NCBI RefSeq assembly: GCF_001636315.1
Contig: NZ_KV440949.1
Coordinates: forward strand, 1,218,703 to 1,282,702
Reading direction: 5' to 3'
From: Neobacillus mesonae
GTDB taxonomy: Bacteria > Bacillota > Bacilli > Bacillales > Cytobacillaceae
DNA length: 64,000 bases
Shown: positions 10,214-20,394 of the stretch, piece by piece
Layout: every line of letters starts with the position of its first letter
Numbering within the stretch: position 1 is the stretch's first letter
Translations under genes and position numbers: made by a program
Notes under the pieces: generated by a model
The model's input: only the letters and a program-made list of their open reading frames with translations
Database searches by the model: none
Told to the model about the DNA's origin: nothing

Positions 10214-11227
10214 CTATTTGCGCATTTTAGGATCCAAGGCATCTCGGAGCCCGTCTCCTGCCAAGTTAAAACTGATCATGATCAAACTAATAATAATCGC
10301 CGAAAAAGTAAGCATATGTGGATAAATCCGTAAGAATTTATAACCATCATTTATTAAGGTTCCTAAGGAAGCGATTGGCGGCTGAAGCCCAAGACCTATG
10401 AAACTCAAAAATGCTTCAGTAAAAATAGCTGTTGGAATAGTGAACATCGTTGTAATGATAATAGGCCCCAGGGAATTGGGAATTAAATGTCTCAAAATCA
10501 TCCTTGTGTTCTTTGCTCCTAACGTTTTGGAGGCTAAAACATACTCCTGTTCTTTTAGCTTTAGAACCTGTCCGCGAACAATTCTAGCCATTCCTACCCA
10601 TCCTGTTATAACCATTGCTAAAGTAATGGTTATAATCCCTGGCTGCAAAACCAAGATTAACAGGATTACAACAATTAAATGTGGAATACCTACTAAAACT
10701 TCAATAACCCTTTGCATGATATTATCGATTCGACCGCCATAATACGCTGAAATACCACCATAAGCCACACCGATAAGTAAATCAATGGCCGCTGCCAAGA
10801 AGGCAATATATAAGGAGATGCGTGTTCCTTCCCAGATTCGCGTCCAAAGGTCTCTGCCCAAATTATCTGTCCCAAACCAGTAATATTCAGAAACATTATT
10901 TTCTTTATATTTATCTACCCCCTTTATATCAACACCGCTAAAACCAAGCCAAGAGATATTTTCCAAGACTGGTATTTTAGGTGGTAAATTTGCACGGGAT
11001 AAATTTTGTTCATCATAACCGTGATTATTGGCATATGGTCCAAATAACGCTAGAAGCAAAATGATAGAGATAAGAATTAACCCCGTTAAAGCTGCCTTAT
11101 TTTTACGAAAACGTCTCCACACATCCTGCCAATATGTATTAGCAGGACGCGTGATCTGATCTGCGGAACTTCTCTTCTTTGCGGGTAAAAACCATTCTTC
11201 TGACAGCTCTTTATTTTTTATTATCAT
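10214..11227 (-). CDS. Oligopeptide ABC transporter permease (OppC/DppC type)
   Basis: A 337-residue inner-membrane permease with the N-terminal cytoplasmic tail and first membrane segment of OppC proteins, five further segments, and the EAA coupling loop (EYVLASKTLGAKNTR followed by HLIPN). A loop of about 45 residues after the first segment contains TDNLGRDLWTR, the FGTDxxGRD-type motif of the family. Its ATG overlaps the stop of the upstream permease (TAATG), so the two are translationally coupled. It pairs with the OppB-type permease at 11227-12153. Confidence 0.92.
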   Translation of the reverse strand: MIIKNKELSEEWFLPAKKRSSADQITRPANTYWQDVWRRFRKNKAALTGLILISIILLLALFGPYANNHGYDEQNLSRANLPPKIPVLENISWLGFSGVDIKGVDKYKENNVSEYYWFGTDNLGRDLWTRIWEGTRISLYIAFLAAAIDLLIGVAYGGISAYYGGRIDNIMQRVIEVLVGIPHLIVVILLILVLQPGIITITLAMVITGWVGMARIVRGQVLKLKEQEYVLASKTLGAKNTRMILRHLIPNSLGPIIITTMFTIPTAIFTEAFLSFIGLGLQPPIASLGTLINDGYKFLRIYPHMLTFSAIIISLIMISFNLAGDGLRDALDPKMRK

Positions 11228-12153
11228 TATCTGGCCCCTCCTGATAATCTAATTCTTGGGTCGATAATTCCGTAAAGGATGTCTACAATCAAAACAATCC
11301 CAATAAATAGAATGCTATAAAACAAGGTTACCCCCATGATTACCGGAAAATCATTCGTCATAATGGACTTAACAAACTGCTCACCAAGTCCCGGCACACT
11401 AAAGATTTTCTCTATTACTAATGTCCCCGTTAATAACGATACTGCCATTGGCCCTAATATTGTTACAATTGGTATTGCCGCATTACGGAGACTGTGTTTT
11501 AAAATAATTGAAAAACTGTTCAACCCTTTTGCCCGCGCTGTTACAATATAATCTTGACCTACTACTTCAAGCATTTCTGTCCGCATGAATCTAGCAATTG
11601 TCGCAACCACAAAAACCGCTAATGAAATTGTCGGTAAAATGGAATATTCAAAGCCTTCCCAAAAGGCAACAGGCAGCCATTGGAGACGAACTCCAACCCA
11701 ATATTGAAGCAATCCCGCAAAGACAAAATTAGGTACCGATATGCCTATAACCGAGATGATCATTGAACCGTAATCAATAGCGGTATTATGTTTTAGTGCA
11801 GCAATAATCCCTAAAATGATTCCAAACACTGTTCCGACTATTAACGATTGTGCCCCCAGTACAGCAGATGCCCCAATACGCTCACCGATGATATCCGAAA
11901 CGGAGCGCCCGTCATATTGAAACGAAACACCAAAATCCCCCTTAAAGATATTTTTCATGTAAGTAATGTATTGCAGCGGTACAGGTTCATCCAACCCATA
12001 TCTTTCATATAGCCTTTCTTTCTGTGTTTCTGATAATCTTTCATCATTAAACGGTGACCCCGGCAATGTTTGCATTAATAAAAATGTAAAAGTTGCAATT
12101 ACTAAAAAAGTAACTAGCATATATCCTATTCTGCTAAAAATATACTTCAACAA
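11227..12153 (-). CDS. Oligopeptide ABC transporter permease (OppB/DppB type)
   Basis: A 308-residue permease with six predicted membrane segments, the N-terminal LMQTLPGSPFN motif typical of OppB, and the EAA loop DYIVTARAKGLNSFS. The start is a TTG at 12153 (a second TTG follows) with GGGGGTG upstream. First gene of the operon, 50 bases after the sigma-54 site at 12203-12218. The operon lacks a substrate-binding protein; the one at 6102 is the natural candidate. Confidence 0.92.
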   Translation of the reverse strand: MLKYIFSRIGYMLVTFLVIATFTFLLMQTLPGSPFNDERLSETQKERLYERYGLDEPVPLQYITYMKNIFKGDFGVSFQYDGRSVSDIIGERIGASAVLGAQSLIVGTVFGIILGIIAALKHNTAIDYGSMIISVIGISVPNFVFAGLLQYWVGVRLQWLPVAFWEGFEYSILPTISLAVFVVATIARFMRTEMLEVVGQDYIVTARAKGLNSFSIILKHSLRNAAIPIVTILGPMAVSLLTGTLVIEKIFSVPGLGEQFVKSIMTNDFPVIMGVTLFYSILFIGIVLIVDILYGIIDPRIRLSGGAR

Positions 12154-12202
12154 AATTTCGACACCCCCGTTATTTTCATATACCTAATTACCTTTTACCT
12201 CT

Positions 12203-12218
12203 TGCAAATTCTATACCA
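12203..12218 (-). promoter_or_regulatory. Sigma-54 promoter of the oppBC-DF type operon
   Basis: The minus strand reads TGGTATAGAATTTGCA, with GG and GC ten bases apart. It lies 50 bases before the TTG start at 12153. Confidence 0.88.
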
Positions 12219-12283
12219 ACTTTTTTCTAACACTATTCTGAATGTTTTAATAATTAATCCCGGGAATGAACTGTCCAATAACC

Positions 12284-12301
12284 TAGACACGAATATGTAT
12301 A
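12284..12301. promoter_or_regulatory. Candidate enhancer (UAS) between divergent sigma-54 promoters
   Basis: TAGACACGAATATGTATA matches the palindrome at 5975 (TAGACA-N6-TGTCTA) with one change in the second arm. It lies about 66 bases from the minus-strand promoter and about 87 from the plus-strand promoter, the same geometry as at 5975. The rest of 12219-12387 shows no gene. Confidence 0.55.
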
Positions 12302-12387
12302 ATATTTGGAAAAATGTAAAAAAAGTTATACATCGTTTGCTCCCTTTAATATCCAGTAACAATAATGACCCTCTGTTATCTATCAAA

Positions 12388-12403
12388 TGGCACAATTATT
12401 GCA
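12388..12403 (+). promoter_or_regulatory. Sigma-54 promoter of the dppDF-SBP-BC operon
   Basis: TGGCACAATTATTGCA, a perfect TGGCAC-N5-TTGCA, lies 70 bases before the ATG at 12473. Confidence 0.92.
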
Positions 12404-12472
12404 TCAGTCAAAGGTAGAATTTTTTAAATTTTTAATAAAATCATTTCTACTACAAAAGCAGCGGGGTGAATT

Positions 12473-13462
12473 ATGACTAATTTACTTGAAGTACAAGATC
12501 TAACCACTTTTTTTGACTATAAAAAAGGAAAGGTAACCGTCGTAGAGAATGTGAATTTTGCAATCAAAAAAGGGGAAACAGTTGCTCTCGTCGGTGAATC
12601 CGGCTGCGGAAAAAGCATGACCTCCCTTTCTATCATGGGACTAGTCCCCACACCTGGGGCGATTGACGGCAATATTCAATTTAACGGAGTCAATCTATCC
12701 AAGTTAAGTGAAGATGAGATGTGCAAAATTCGCGGCAAAGAGGTCTCGATGATTTTCCAAGAGCCAATGACTTCGCTTAACCCTGTTATGACTATTGGTG
12801 AACAGCTGGCGGAGGTATTGGTATACCACCAGAAGATGAAACATTCAGAGGCTATGAAGAAGGCAATTGAACTATTAAAGCTGGTTGGTTTTTCGCGGGC
12901 AGAGGAAATCGTTAAAGATTACCCCCACCGTTTATCCGGCGGGATGAGGCAAAGGGTCATGATTGCCATGGCAATGAGCTGTAACCCGAAACTATTAATT
13001 GCCGATGAGCCGACAACCGCTTTGGATGTAACCGTCCAGGCACAAATATTAGATTTAATGAAAGAATTGAGTCAAAAATTCGATACATCGATTTTATTAA
13101 TCACACATGATTTAGGGGTCGTATCTGAATTGGCTGAACGGGTGATTGTCATGTATGCCGGACAAGTTGTTGAACAAGCAAGCATTGAAGACCTATTCGA
13201 TGCCCCTAAACATCCTTACACAATTGGCTTAATTCAATCGATTCCACAAATTGAGGGAGAAATCAATCGGCTTTCTTCCATTCCAGGAAATGTTCCAACT
13301 CCTGATAATATGCCAAAGGGATGCAGATTTTCACCAAGATGCAGTAAAGCATTCGTCCGCTGTTTTGAAGAAAATCCTTCTTTGAAAGATTTGGGATCAC
13401 CCCATTTAGTTAGGTGTTTTTTGTATGAGGAGGAGACGGCATGTACACAGGTAAGCAATTAA
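12473..13462 (+). CDS. Dipeptide/oligopeptide ABC transporter ATP-binding protein (DppD/OppD type)
   Basis: A 329-residue ABC ATPase with Walker A GESGCGKS (about 44-51), signature LSGGMRQR and Walker B LLIADEP. The OppD-type C-terminal extension carries the cysteine motif GCRFSPRC plus two later cysteines, which in DppD-type proteins binds an iron-sulfur cluster (family knowledge). GGGGTGA lies five bases before the ATG. First gene of a five-gene plus-strand operon encoding a complete transporter. Its 3' end overlaps the next gene by 22 bases. Confidence 0.92.
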   Translation: MTNLLEVQDLTTFFDYKKGKVTVVENVNFAIKKGETVALVGESGCGKSMTSLSIMGLVPTPGAIDGNIQFNGVNLSKLSEDEMCKIRGKEVSMIFQEPMTSLNPVMTIGEQLAEVLVYHQKMKHSEAMKKAIELLKLVGFSRAEEIVKDYPHRLSGGMRQRVMIAMAMSCNPKLLIADEPTTALDVTVQAQILDLMKELSQKFDTSILLITHDLGVVSELAERVIVMYAGQVVEQASIEDLFDAPKHPYTIGLIQSIPQIEGEINRLSSIPGNVPTPDNMPKGCRFSPRCSKAFVRCFEENPSLKDLGSPHLVRCFLYEEETACTQVSN

Positions 13463-14469
13463 ACCAAAACGAAAGACCTAAGCCTTCAAGTGAACCGGAA
13501 ATTTTGCATGTAAAAGATTTAAAAAAATACTTTCCGATTAAGGCGGGGATCATGCAAAAAACCGTCGGACATGTGAAAGCTGTTGATGGCGTGAATTTGA
13601 CAGTTAAAAAAGGGGAAACTTTAGGGATTGTCGGCGAATCCGGCTGCGGAAAATCCACTTTTGGCAGAACGCTTATAAGGCTGTATGAACCGACCGATGG
13701 CAGCATTCATTTTAATAATACTGATATTACCAGTTTAAAAGAAAATCAGCTTAGAAGGATGATAAGACGGCAAATTCAAATGATTTTTCAAGACCCGTTT
13801 GCCTCTCTCAATCCGAGAAAAACAGTTGGTAAAATTCTGCTTGAGCCATTAGCGGCCCATCAGCTTTACAGGAGCAATAACGAAAGATGGGAAAAAGTTG
13901 AAGAACTGCTTGAAACCGTAGGACTTAATCGTACATACAAAGACCGTTATCCTCATGAATTCTCCGGAGGGCAGCGGCAGAGAATCGGAATTGCCCGAGC
14001 CCTAGCACTCAAACCGGAATTAATTATTGCAGACGAGCCTGTTTCAGCACTGGATGTTTCCATTCAGGCGCAAATCATTAATTTAATGGAAGACCTGCAA
14101 TCTGAATTTGGGTTAACGTATATTTTCATCTCGCATGACTTAAGTGTTGTCCGCCATATTTCTGACCGTGTTGGTGTAATGTATTTAGGAAAAATGATGG
14201 AACTGGCAAATAAGGAGGACCTATTTGCGAATCCGCTTCACCCATATACTAGGGCACTCATGTCGGCTGTCCCTGTTCCCCGGAAAAATGGACTGGCAAA
14301 GCGGGAACGGATCATCCTTACCGGAGATCTGCCAAGTCCGGCAAATCCGCCAAAAGGATGTGTGTTCCATACAAGATGCCCACATGCCATGCCAGCCTGC
14401 CGTGAAGCAGTCCCTGCCTTTAAAGAAGTGCAGCCAAACCATTTCATCGCTTGTCATCTTTATGAATAA
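13441..14469 (+). CDS. Dipeptide/oligopeptide ABC transporter ATP-binding protein (DppF/OppF type)
   Basis: A 342-residue ABC ATPase with Walker A GESGCGKS (about 65-72), signature FSGGQRQR and Walker B LIIADEP. The C-terminal [15 protein letters not shown] motif has the family cysteines. GAGGAGGAG directly before the ATG at 13441, inside the end of the preceding gene, supports this start and translational coupling. It would form the ATPase heterodimer with the 12473 product. Confidence 0.92.
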   Translation: MYTGKQLNQNERPKPSSEPEILHVKDLKKYFPIKAGIMQKTVGHVKAVDGVNLTVKKGETLGIVGESGCGKSTFGRTLIRLYEPTDGSIHFNNTDITSLKENQLRRMIRRQIQMIFQDPFASLNPRKTVGKILLEPLAAHQLYRSNNERWEKVEELLETVGLNRTYKDRYPHEFSGGQRQRIGIARALALKPELIIADEPVSALDVSIQAQIINLMEDLQSEFGLTYIFISHDLSVVRHISDRVGVMYLGKMMELANKEDLFANPLHPYTRALMSAVPVPRKNGLAKRERIILTGDLPSPANPPKGCVFHTRCPHAMPACREAVPAFKEVQPNHFIACHLYE

Positions 14470-14562
14470 GACGGTTGGGCTTTCCTTAAAAGGGGGTGAT
14501 GCTGTAAGCGCTCTTATCATTTCATTAGATTAGGTATGTTAAAAAGATATGGAGGGGTAAAT

Positions 14563-16212
14563 TTGAAAAAGAAATCATCTGTATTTAGTTTAGGATCGCT
14601 ATTGTTAATACTTTTCCTACTAATCACAGGGTGTTCGGCTGAAACATCAACTGACTATGGAAGCAACACGAAAAAAGACGGCACAAAGAGCGGTAAAGAA
14701 GAAGTCCAGCAAGGCGGTACCTTAGTCCTTGGAACAACCGCGTCACCTACGCTGTTTAATCCGTTATACTCTACCGACACATCCAGTTCAATGATTGAAG
14801 GATTTATCTACAGCGGTCTTGTGACAATCGACCGAGAATTCAATCCGGTTCCGGACCTGGCTGAAAAATGGGAGAACTCGGACGACGGTTTAACATGGAC
14901 TTTCCAATTACGAAAAGGTGTGAAATGGCATGATGGCAAGGACTTCACGGCAGATGATGTCGTCTTTACCTATAGCATTCCATTAAGCAAGGATTATAAA
15001 GGACCACGGGGCCTATCGTTCGAAACCATTACAAAAGTGGAAAAAGTGGATGATTACACAGTAAAAATAACTTTGAAAGAACCGTATGCTCCGTTTCTGG
15101 CTTTCGTTGGAACAAGCGGGATTCTGCCAAAGCATATTCTAGGCGATGTTCCAATTCAGGATTTAGGTAAACACGAATTTAATACAAAAAATCCAATTGG
15201 GACTGGTCCATTCAAGTTTGAAGAGTGGAAAGACGGCGAATATATTAAGTTAGCCGCAAATGATGATTATTTTCTTGGCAAACCAAAGTTAGACGGGATT
15301 ATCGACAAAATTGTTCCAGACTCAAATGCATTAATGGCTCAAATGCAAACGGGAGAAATCAGTTTAACGAGTATTGCACCTGAACAAATGGAATCGGCAA
15401 AAAAATTAGAAGAGCAAGGAAAAGTAAAAATACTTTCGGGTCCAAGCAACTCATGGGAGTATCTCGGCTATAACCTAAGAAACCCATTATTTAAAGACCG
15501 TAATGTCCGTATTGCCTTAACACATGCGATCGACAAGGAATCGATTGTTAAAGCCATTTTAAACGGAGATGGCACGGTTGCACATGGACCAGGAAGTCCG
15601 GCAAACTGGGCCTTCAATGAGAATATGCCGAAATTTGAATACGATGTGAATAAAGCAAAAGAATTATTAAAAGAGGCCGGCTGGGAGAAAGGTTCTGACG
15701 GCATCCTGCAAAAGGACGGCAAGAAATTTGAATTCACGATTAAAACAACTTCAGCTAATGAAACACGACAAAAAATTGCTCAGGTTGTGCAAGAACAATT
15801 TAAACAGATTGGAATTAAGGCTAACATTCAATTGTTAGAATGGAGTGCTTATGTAAAAGAAACTAGCCCTCCTAATTGGAACTTTGATGCCATTGTAGCC
15901 GGCTGGTCAATTGGAAGCGACCCAGACCCGACCTGGTTCTGGGATACAAATGAAATTGAAAAAGGGCTAAACTATCAAGCTTATTCAAATCAAAAGGTTG
16001 ATGAGCTTGTTCGAGAAAATACAAGAATCGTAGACCAACAGGAACGCCTAAAAATCATGCATGAGGTGGATCAAATAGTGGCAGAAGACCAGCCAGCGAC
16101 ATTCCTATACTATCCAAACGGACATATGATAATAAATCCTAAGCTTCATGGCCCGATATATAATACTGCAAACACTTATTTTGAAATTGAAAAATGGTAC
16201 TTTGAAAAATAA
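14563..16212 (+). CDS. Peptide ABC transporter substrate-binding lipoprotein (DppE/AppA type)
   Basis: A 549-residue family 5 solute-binding protein with a lipobox ending at C24 (LLITGC). The domain starts at about residue 45 (GGTLVLGTTASPTLFNPLY) and contains FQLRKGVKWHDGK, typical of the family. GGAGGGG followed by five bases places the start at the TTG at 14563 rather than the ATG at 14536. Unlike the OppA-like protein at 6102, this one sits inside its own transporter operon. Peptides with proline are the expected cargo from context. Confidence 0.9.
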   Translation: MKKKSSVFSLGSLLLILFLLITGCSAETSTDYGSNTKKDGTKSGKEEVQQGGTLVLGTTASPTLFNPLYSTDTSSSMIEGFIYSGLVTIDREFNPVPDLAEKWENSDDGLTWTFQLRKGVKWHDGKDFTADDVVFTYSIPLSKDYKGPRGLSFETITKVEKVDDYTVKITLKEPYAPFLAFVGTSGILPKHILGDVPIQDLGKHEFNTKNPIGTGPFKFEEWKDGEYIKLAANDDYFLGKPKLDGIIDKIVPDSNALMAQMQTGEISLTSIAPEQMESAKKLEEQGKVKILSGPSNSWEYLGYNLRNPLFKDRNVRIALTHAIDKESIVKAILNGDGTVAHGPGSPANWAFNENMPKFEYDVNKAKELLKEAGWEKGSDGILQKDGKKFEFTIKTTSANETRQKIAQVVQEQFKQIGIKANIQLLEWSAYVKETSPPNWNFDAIVAGWSIGSDPDPTWFWDTNEIEKGLNYQAYSNQKVDELVRENTRIVDQQERLKIMHEVDQIVAEDQPATFLYYPNGHMIINPKLHGPIYNTANTYFEIEKWYFEK

Positions 16213-16221
16213 TAGTCGGGG

Positions 16222-16251
16222 ACGCGGAAGGGCAGTTCAGCCCTTCCGTGT
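16222..16251 (+). terminator. Intra-operon hairpin after the binding-protein gene
   Basis: An 11-bp stem (16222-16232 with 16241-16251, one G-T pair) is followed by TTTCTTC, ten bases after the binding-protein stop. The weak T-tract suggests partial termination or a 3' stabiliser, which would raise binding-protein mRNA over permease mRNA (inference). Confidence 0.55.
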
Positions 16252-16282
16252 TTCTTCAAAATCATGTTAAGGAGGAGAACCA

Positions 16283-17233
16283 ATGCTCTCATATATAATC
16301 CGCCGTACGATGCTCTCCATTCCGTTGCTTCTCGGGATTACAATGCTTGCTTTCTTGATTATTAAGCTTGCACCCGGTGACCCGACAGCGCTTTTAATCG
16401 ACCCCAGAATTAAAGCGGAGAATTTAGAAGGATTTAAGGAATTATATGGCCTAAATGACCCCATTTATGTCCAATATTTTAGATGGTTAGGGCAGATGAT
16501 TCAAGGGAACTTCGGGGAATCTCTAATACGACAAGGAATACCTGTCAGCGAAATGATTATGGGCAGACTTCCGAACACTTTGTTATTAATGGGTGTTTCT
16601 ACTTTAATAGCTGTGTTGATTTCCATTCCTTTAGGTGTGCTTTCAGCAACAAAACAAAATACTCTTACTGATTATTCGATTACATTTGGCTCCTTTTTAG
16701 GGCTTGCTACCCCAAGTTTTTGGATTGGCATTATGCTTATAATGGTATTTGCTGTTAACTTACCTTGGTTTCCGACAGGCGGAGTGGCTACGCTAAATGC
16801 GCCATTCAGCATATGGGACAGGATCCACCATTTAATTTTACCTGCTTTCGTTCTCTCAATCGCTGATTTGGCTGGACTCATCCGCTATTCACGCTCAAGT
16901 ATGATTGAAGTGCTGCGGCAGGATTACATAAGAACTGCAAGAGCAAAAGGATTCAAAAAGCGAAAAGTCATTTTTAAACACGGACTGCGCAATGGATTAA
17001 TACCGATTATCACCATTTTCGGCCTGATGCTGCCCTCTTTTATCGGCGGGTCTGTTATTGTAGAAAAAATATTTAGCTGGCCGGGGATCGGTTTATTATT
17101 TTTCGATGCCGCCTTTCAACGAGATTATCCGGTTATTATGGCCATCACCGTGATTGCCGCTGCGCTGGTCGTCATCGGGAATTTGCTGGCTGATATCTTG
17201 TACTGCATCTTTGACCCGAGAATCGAATATTAG
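16283..17233 (+). CDS. Peptide ABC transporter permease (DppB type)
   Basis: A 316-residue permease with six hydrophobic segments, the N-terminal KLAPGDPTALL motif, and the EAA loop DYIRTARAKGFKKRK followed by HGLRNGLIPI. AAGGAGGAGA precedes the ATG. Fourth gene of the operon, separated from the binding protein by the hairpin at 16222-16251. Confidence 0.93.
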   Translation: MLSYIIRRTMLSIPLLLGITMLAFLIIKLAPGDPTALLIDPRIKAENLEGFKELYGLNDPIYVQYFRWLGQMIQGNFGESLIRQGIPVSEMIMGRLPNTLLLMGVSTLIAVLISIPLGVLSATKQNTLTDYSITFGSFLGLATPSFWIGIMLIMVFAVNLPWFPTGGVATLNAPFSIWDRIHHLILPAFVLSIADLAGLIRYSRSSMIEVLRQDYIRTARAKGFKKRKVIFKHGLRNGLIPIITIFGLMLPSFIGGSVIVEKIFSWPGIGLLFFDAAFQRDYPVIMAITVIAAALVVIGNLLADILYCIFDPRIEY

Positions 17234-17245
17234 GAGGAATTACCA

Positions 17246-18172
17246 ATGTCTTTACCCCAAGAGAAAGTAACAGCCAATACGGCTCGCCCATTATTGGTGC
17301 CATCACAAAATATACCAAAACCGCCTGACACAATGCGAAAGATTATTTTCCGCAGCTTTATGAAAAATAAGCTGGCAGTGGCGGGCGCCGTTTTTTTGAT
17401 TATTGTCATTGGGGCGGCCATTTTTGCACCGCTTTTGGCTCCTTTTGACCCAAGTCATCAATCATTATTAGATAAGCTTGCCAAACCGGGTAAAAAGTAC
17501 TTACTTGGAGCAGATACGCTTGGCCGGGATACGCTGAGCCGTCTTCTATATGGGGCCCGGGTTTCATTGATGGTCGGTTTCTTATCGGTTGCAGGCTCAA
17601 TATTTATCGGCACCCTTGTAGGATCCATTGCAGGGTACTACGGAGGATTCATCGATGCGATTCTTATGCGTTTTGTTGACGTTGTTATTTCCTTTCCATC
17701 CCTTTTCTTATTGATTACACTGGTAACTATTTTTCAGCCGAGCTTAACAACTTTGATCATGGTCTTCGCTTTATTTGGCTGGACAGGAACGGCACGATTA
17801 GTCCGGGGGGAGTTTCTCACATTACGGACACGTGAATTCGTGTTAGCTGCCAAAACCATGGGGATTCGCAGTTCAAGAATTATTTTTTCACATATCTTGC
17901 CGAATGCCATGGGGCCGATTATTGTTTCAGCAACGCTAGGCGTAGGGGGAGTTATTCTAGGGGAATCAGCCTTAAGTTATTTAGGATTAGGCGTCCAGCC
18001 GCCAACACCAAGCTGGGGAAATATGCTCCAGGACGCGCAAAATTTTAATATCTTGATTACTTCATGGTGGTACCCTTTATTTCCAGGCCTCTTAATTTTG
18101 CTTACTGTTTTAGCGTTTAACTTTGTAGGGGACGGCCTACGTGATGCCTTTGACCCTAGAATGAAAGAATAA
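17246..18172 (+). CDS. Peptide ABC transporter permease (DppC type)
   Basis: A 308-residue permease with an N-terminal cytoplasmic tail, six membrane segments, the [18 protein letters not shown] motif after the first segment and the EAA loop [26 protein letters not shown] precedes the ATG, 12 bases after the dppB-type stop. Last gene of the operon, followed by a terminator. Confidence 0.93.
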   Translation: MSLPQEKVTANTARPLLVPSQNIPKPPDTMRKIIFRSFMKNKLAVAGAVFLIIVIGAAIFAPLLAPFDPSHQSLLDKLAKPGKKYLLGADTLGRDTLSRLLYGARVSLMVGFLSVAGSIFIGTLVGSIAGYYGGFIDAILMRFVDVVISFPSLFLLITLVTIFQPSLTTLIMVFALFGWTGTARLVRGEFLTLRTREFVLAAKTMGIRSSRIIFSHILPNAMGPIIVSATLGVGGVILGESALSYLGLGVQPPTPSWGNMLQDAQNFNILITSWWYPLFPGLLILLTVLAFNFVGDGLRDAFDPRMKE

Positions 18173-18180
18173 ATGATGAC

Positions 18181-18209
18181 AAAAGGCACCGGACAAGGGT
18201 GCCTTTTTT
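18181..18209 (+). terminator. Terminator of the dpp-type operon
   Basis: A nine-bp stem (18181-18189 with 18197-18205) is followed by a T-tract, nine bases after the last permease stop. The prolyl oligopeptidase converges on it from the right. Confidence 0.85.
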
Positions 18210-18232
18210 TACACTATGCTAAAGATGATGTG

Positions 18233-20278
18233 TTAAAGATCAAGCCTCAATTCCTTAAACAAGAACGTGTACAGGTCTGTCTGTTCTTCAATAACTTTTG
18301 AAGTCGGTTTACCAAGTCCGTGCCCGGCATTTTTTTCAACCCTTAATAATATCGGATTGGTTCCGCTCTGGACCGCTTGTAAGGCTGCAGCAAATTTCTT
18401 GGCATGCAGCGGGACAACGCGATCATCGGTATCCGCCGTGGTAATGAGTGTCGGCGGATATTCTACACCTTCTTTAACATTGTGCAAAGGTGAGTATTTG
18501 AACATAAAATTAAATTGCTCGGGATTTGTTTCGGCATTGCCGAATTCAGTTGTCCAAAAACGCCCCACTGTAAAGCGGTGAAACCTTAACATATCGGTTA
18601 CCGGTACAAGACAAAGCGCGGCACCATATAAGTCAGGCCGCTGGGTGATACATGCCCCAACAAGCATACCGCCGTTGCTAGCTCCCATGATGGCGATTCT
18701 TTTTGGATTGGTATATTGATTTTCGATTAACCACTCGGCAGCAGCAATGAAATCATCGAATGAGTTTTGTTTCTTTTCTAGAATCCCTTCCAGGTGCCAA
18801 TCCTCGCCAAACTCACCGCCGCCGCGAATATTGGCGACTGCATATATTCCCCCTGATTGAATCCACATTCTTTGAGCAGGTGAGAAACTTGGAGTCAGGC
18901 TGATATTATAGCCGCCGTAACCGTATAGTAACACCGGATGGTCAGCTGTATAGTCGAGGTCTTTTTTATGAGTTAGAAACATCGGAATCTTCGTTCCATC
19001 TTTAGAACGATACCAAACTTGATTCGTTTCATAAGCATCTGCCTCATTCTGCTCAGCCGTTTCAAACACAGGGGTTATCTGATAATTTTTCATATCACAC
19101 TTGATCATTTTAGTTGGATACAGGAAAGATGTATAGCCGGCAAACATTTCCTGAGAAGACTTCTCGCCCGTGATACCTGTAACTGTAATATAAGACGGCA
19201 ATGAAATTTCCTGTTGAAATACTCCATTTTTGTCATAAACCTTTAATCGATCATAGGCATTATGCATCGAACAAACAACAAACTTGTGGTCAATTATTTT
19301 TATAAAGGAAATAGGATCCTCTTGTTCCGAAATCAGTTCCTGCCAATTTTCCATTTTCGGACGATGAAGATTTACTGAAATTACTTTTCCTTTCGGTGTA
19401 TCACGATTGGTTAAAAAGTAAAAATCCACACCGTCATTTCCCAGAAAAGTATAATAAGCTTCTCCGTCATTAATAAGCGGGATAAATTCCCCTTTTCCTT
19501 CCACCTCTTGATAATAAATTCGGTTCTTCGGCTCGGTTCCATTAAATACGGTTAATAGTAAGTATTTATCATCATCAGAAAACCTAGGTGCAAAAGAAAA
19601 TTCTTTGTGTCCAGGGTCTTCATAAACTAAACGATCTTCTTCCTGGTCCGTCCCGACCTGGTGCCAGTATACTCGATTGTAAAAGCTCTCCTCTTCCGGA
19701 GGAACGGTTCCTGGCTGTGGATAGCGATTATAATAGAAACCTCGCCTATTCTTGTTCCAAGCAAAACTGCTAAACTTGCACCCTTTCAATACCTCTGGGA
19801 AATCCTTGCCTGTTATTAGATCGCGGATTCTTACCTCCTGCCAATCACTTCCGTTGTAAGAAATGGCATAAACCATCTTTGAACCGTCGTCGTTAAAAGT
19901 AATATTTGTGATCGCTGCTGTTCCTTCCTCATTTAAGCTGTTAGGATCGAGGACAATTTCGATGTCATCTTTCTCCAGCGATTTAGATCGATAAAAAATT
20001 GACTGATTCAAGAGACCATCGTTTTTATGAAAATAATAATAATCCCCCTCCTTTTGCGGTAACGAATATTTTGCGTAATTCTGCAGATTTGTTAAGGTTT
20101 CCTTTACCTGTTCCCTTTCTGTAAAGCTACTTAAATATTGATTTGTTCTGTGATTCTGTGCCTCCGTCCATTCCCGTGACTCTTGTGAATCGGCATCCTC
20201 GAGCCAACGGTACGGATCTGCCACCTCTACGCCATGAAAATTCTCGACAATATGATCTTTCTTTGTAAATAGCGTCAT
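18233..20278 (-). CDS. Prolyl oligopeptidase (S9A family)
   Basis: A 681-residue serine peptidase with a beta-propeller domain (about 75-400) and a C-terminal alpha/beta-hydrolase domain. The catalytic triad is visible: S534 in GASNGGM, D618 in DTDDRV and H653 in NAGHG. No signal peptide is seen, so it should be cytoplasmic and cleave short peptides after proline. GGGAGGAATA before the ATG at 20278 decides the start against a TTG five codons upstream. No sigma-54 site is seen upstream. It lies between a peptide transporter operon and an alanine/glycine symporter, consistent with breakdown of imported prolyl peptides. Confidence 0.95.
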   Translation of the reverse strand: MTLFTKKDHIVENFHGVEVADPYRWLEDADSQESREWTEAQNHRTNQYLSSFTEREQVKETLTNLQNYAKYSLPQKEGDYYYFHKNDGLLNQSIFYRSKSLEKDDIEIVLDPNSLNEEGTAAITNITFNDDGSKMVYAISYNGSDWQEVRIRDLITGKDFPEVLKGCKFSSFAWNKNRRGFYYNRYPQPGTVPPEEESFYNRVYWHQVGTDQEEDRLVYEDPGHKEFSFAPRFSDDDKYLLLTVFNGTEPKNRIYYQEVEGKGEFIPLINDGEAYYTFLGNDGVDFYFLTNRDTPKGKVISVNLHRPKMENWQELISEQEDPISFIKIIDHKFVVCSMHNAYDRLKVYDKNGVFQQEISLPSYITVTGITGEKSSQEMFAGYTSFLYPTKMIKCDMKNYQITPVFETAEQNEADAYETNQVWYRSKDGTKIPMFLTHKKDLDYTADHPVLLYGYGGYNISLTPSFSPAQRMWIQSGGIYAVANIRGGGEFGEDWHLEGILEKKQNSFDDFIAAAEWLIENQYTNPKRIAIMGASNGGMLVGACITQRPDLYGAALCLVPVTDMLRFHRFTVGRFWTTEFGNAETNPEQFNFMFKYSPLHNVKEGVEYPPTLITTADTDDRVVPLHAKKFAAALQAVQSGTNPILLRVEKNAGHGLGKPTSKVIEEQTDLYTFLFKELRLDL

Positions 20279-20338
20279 CCTTATTCCTCCCAAAAATTAT
20301 TATGTATTTACGCTTGGATTATATTTATATAGGTAGAA

Positions 20339-20370
20339 ACGGACAGCTCAAATTTTTTTAAGCTGTCCGT
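20339..20370 (-). terminator. Hairpin after the AGCS symporter gene
   Basis: A perfect ten-bp stem (20339-20348 with 20361-20370) with a 12-base loop lies downstream of the symporter stop and upstream of the oligopeptidase. The T-tract on the minus strand is short, so termination may be leaky. Confidence 0.6.
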
Positions 20371-20394
20371 ATTCCTTATAAAAAACCCCTATTC

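Noticed and set aside
13234..13706. Antisense frames inside the ABC ATPase genes
   Set aside because: They mirror conserved ATPase codons on the other strand and have no start signals.
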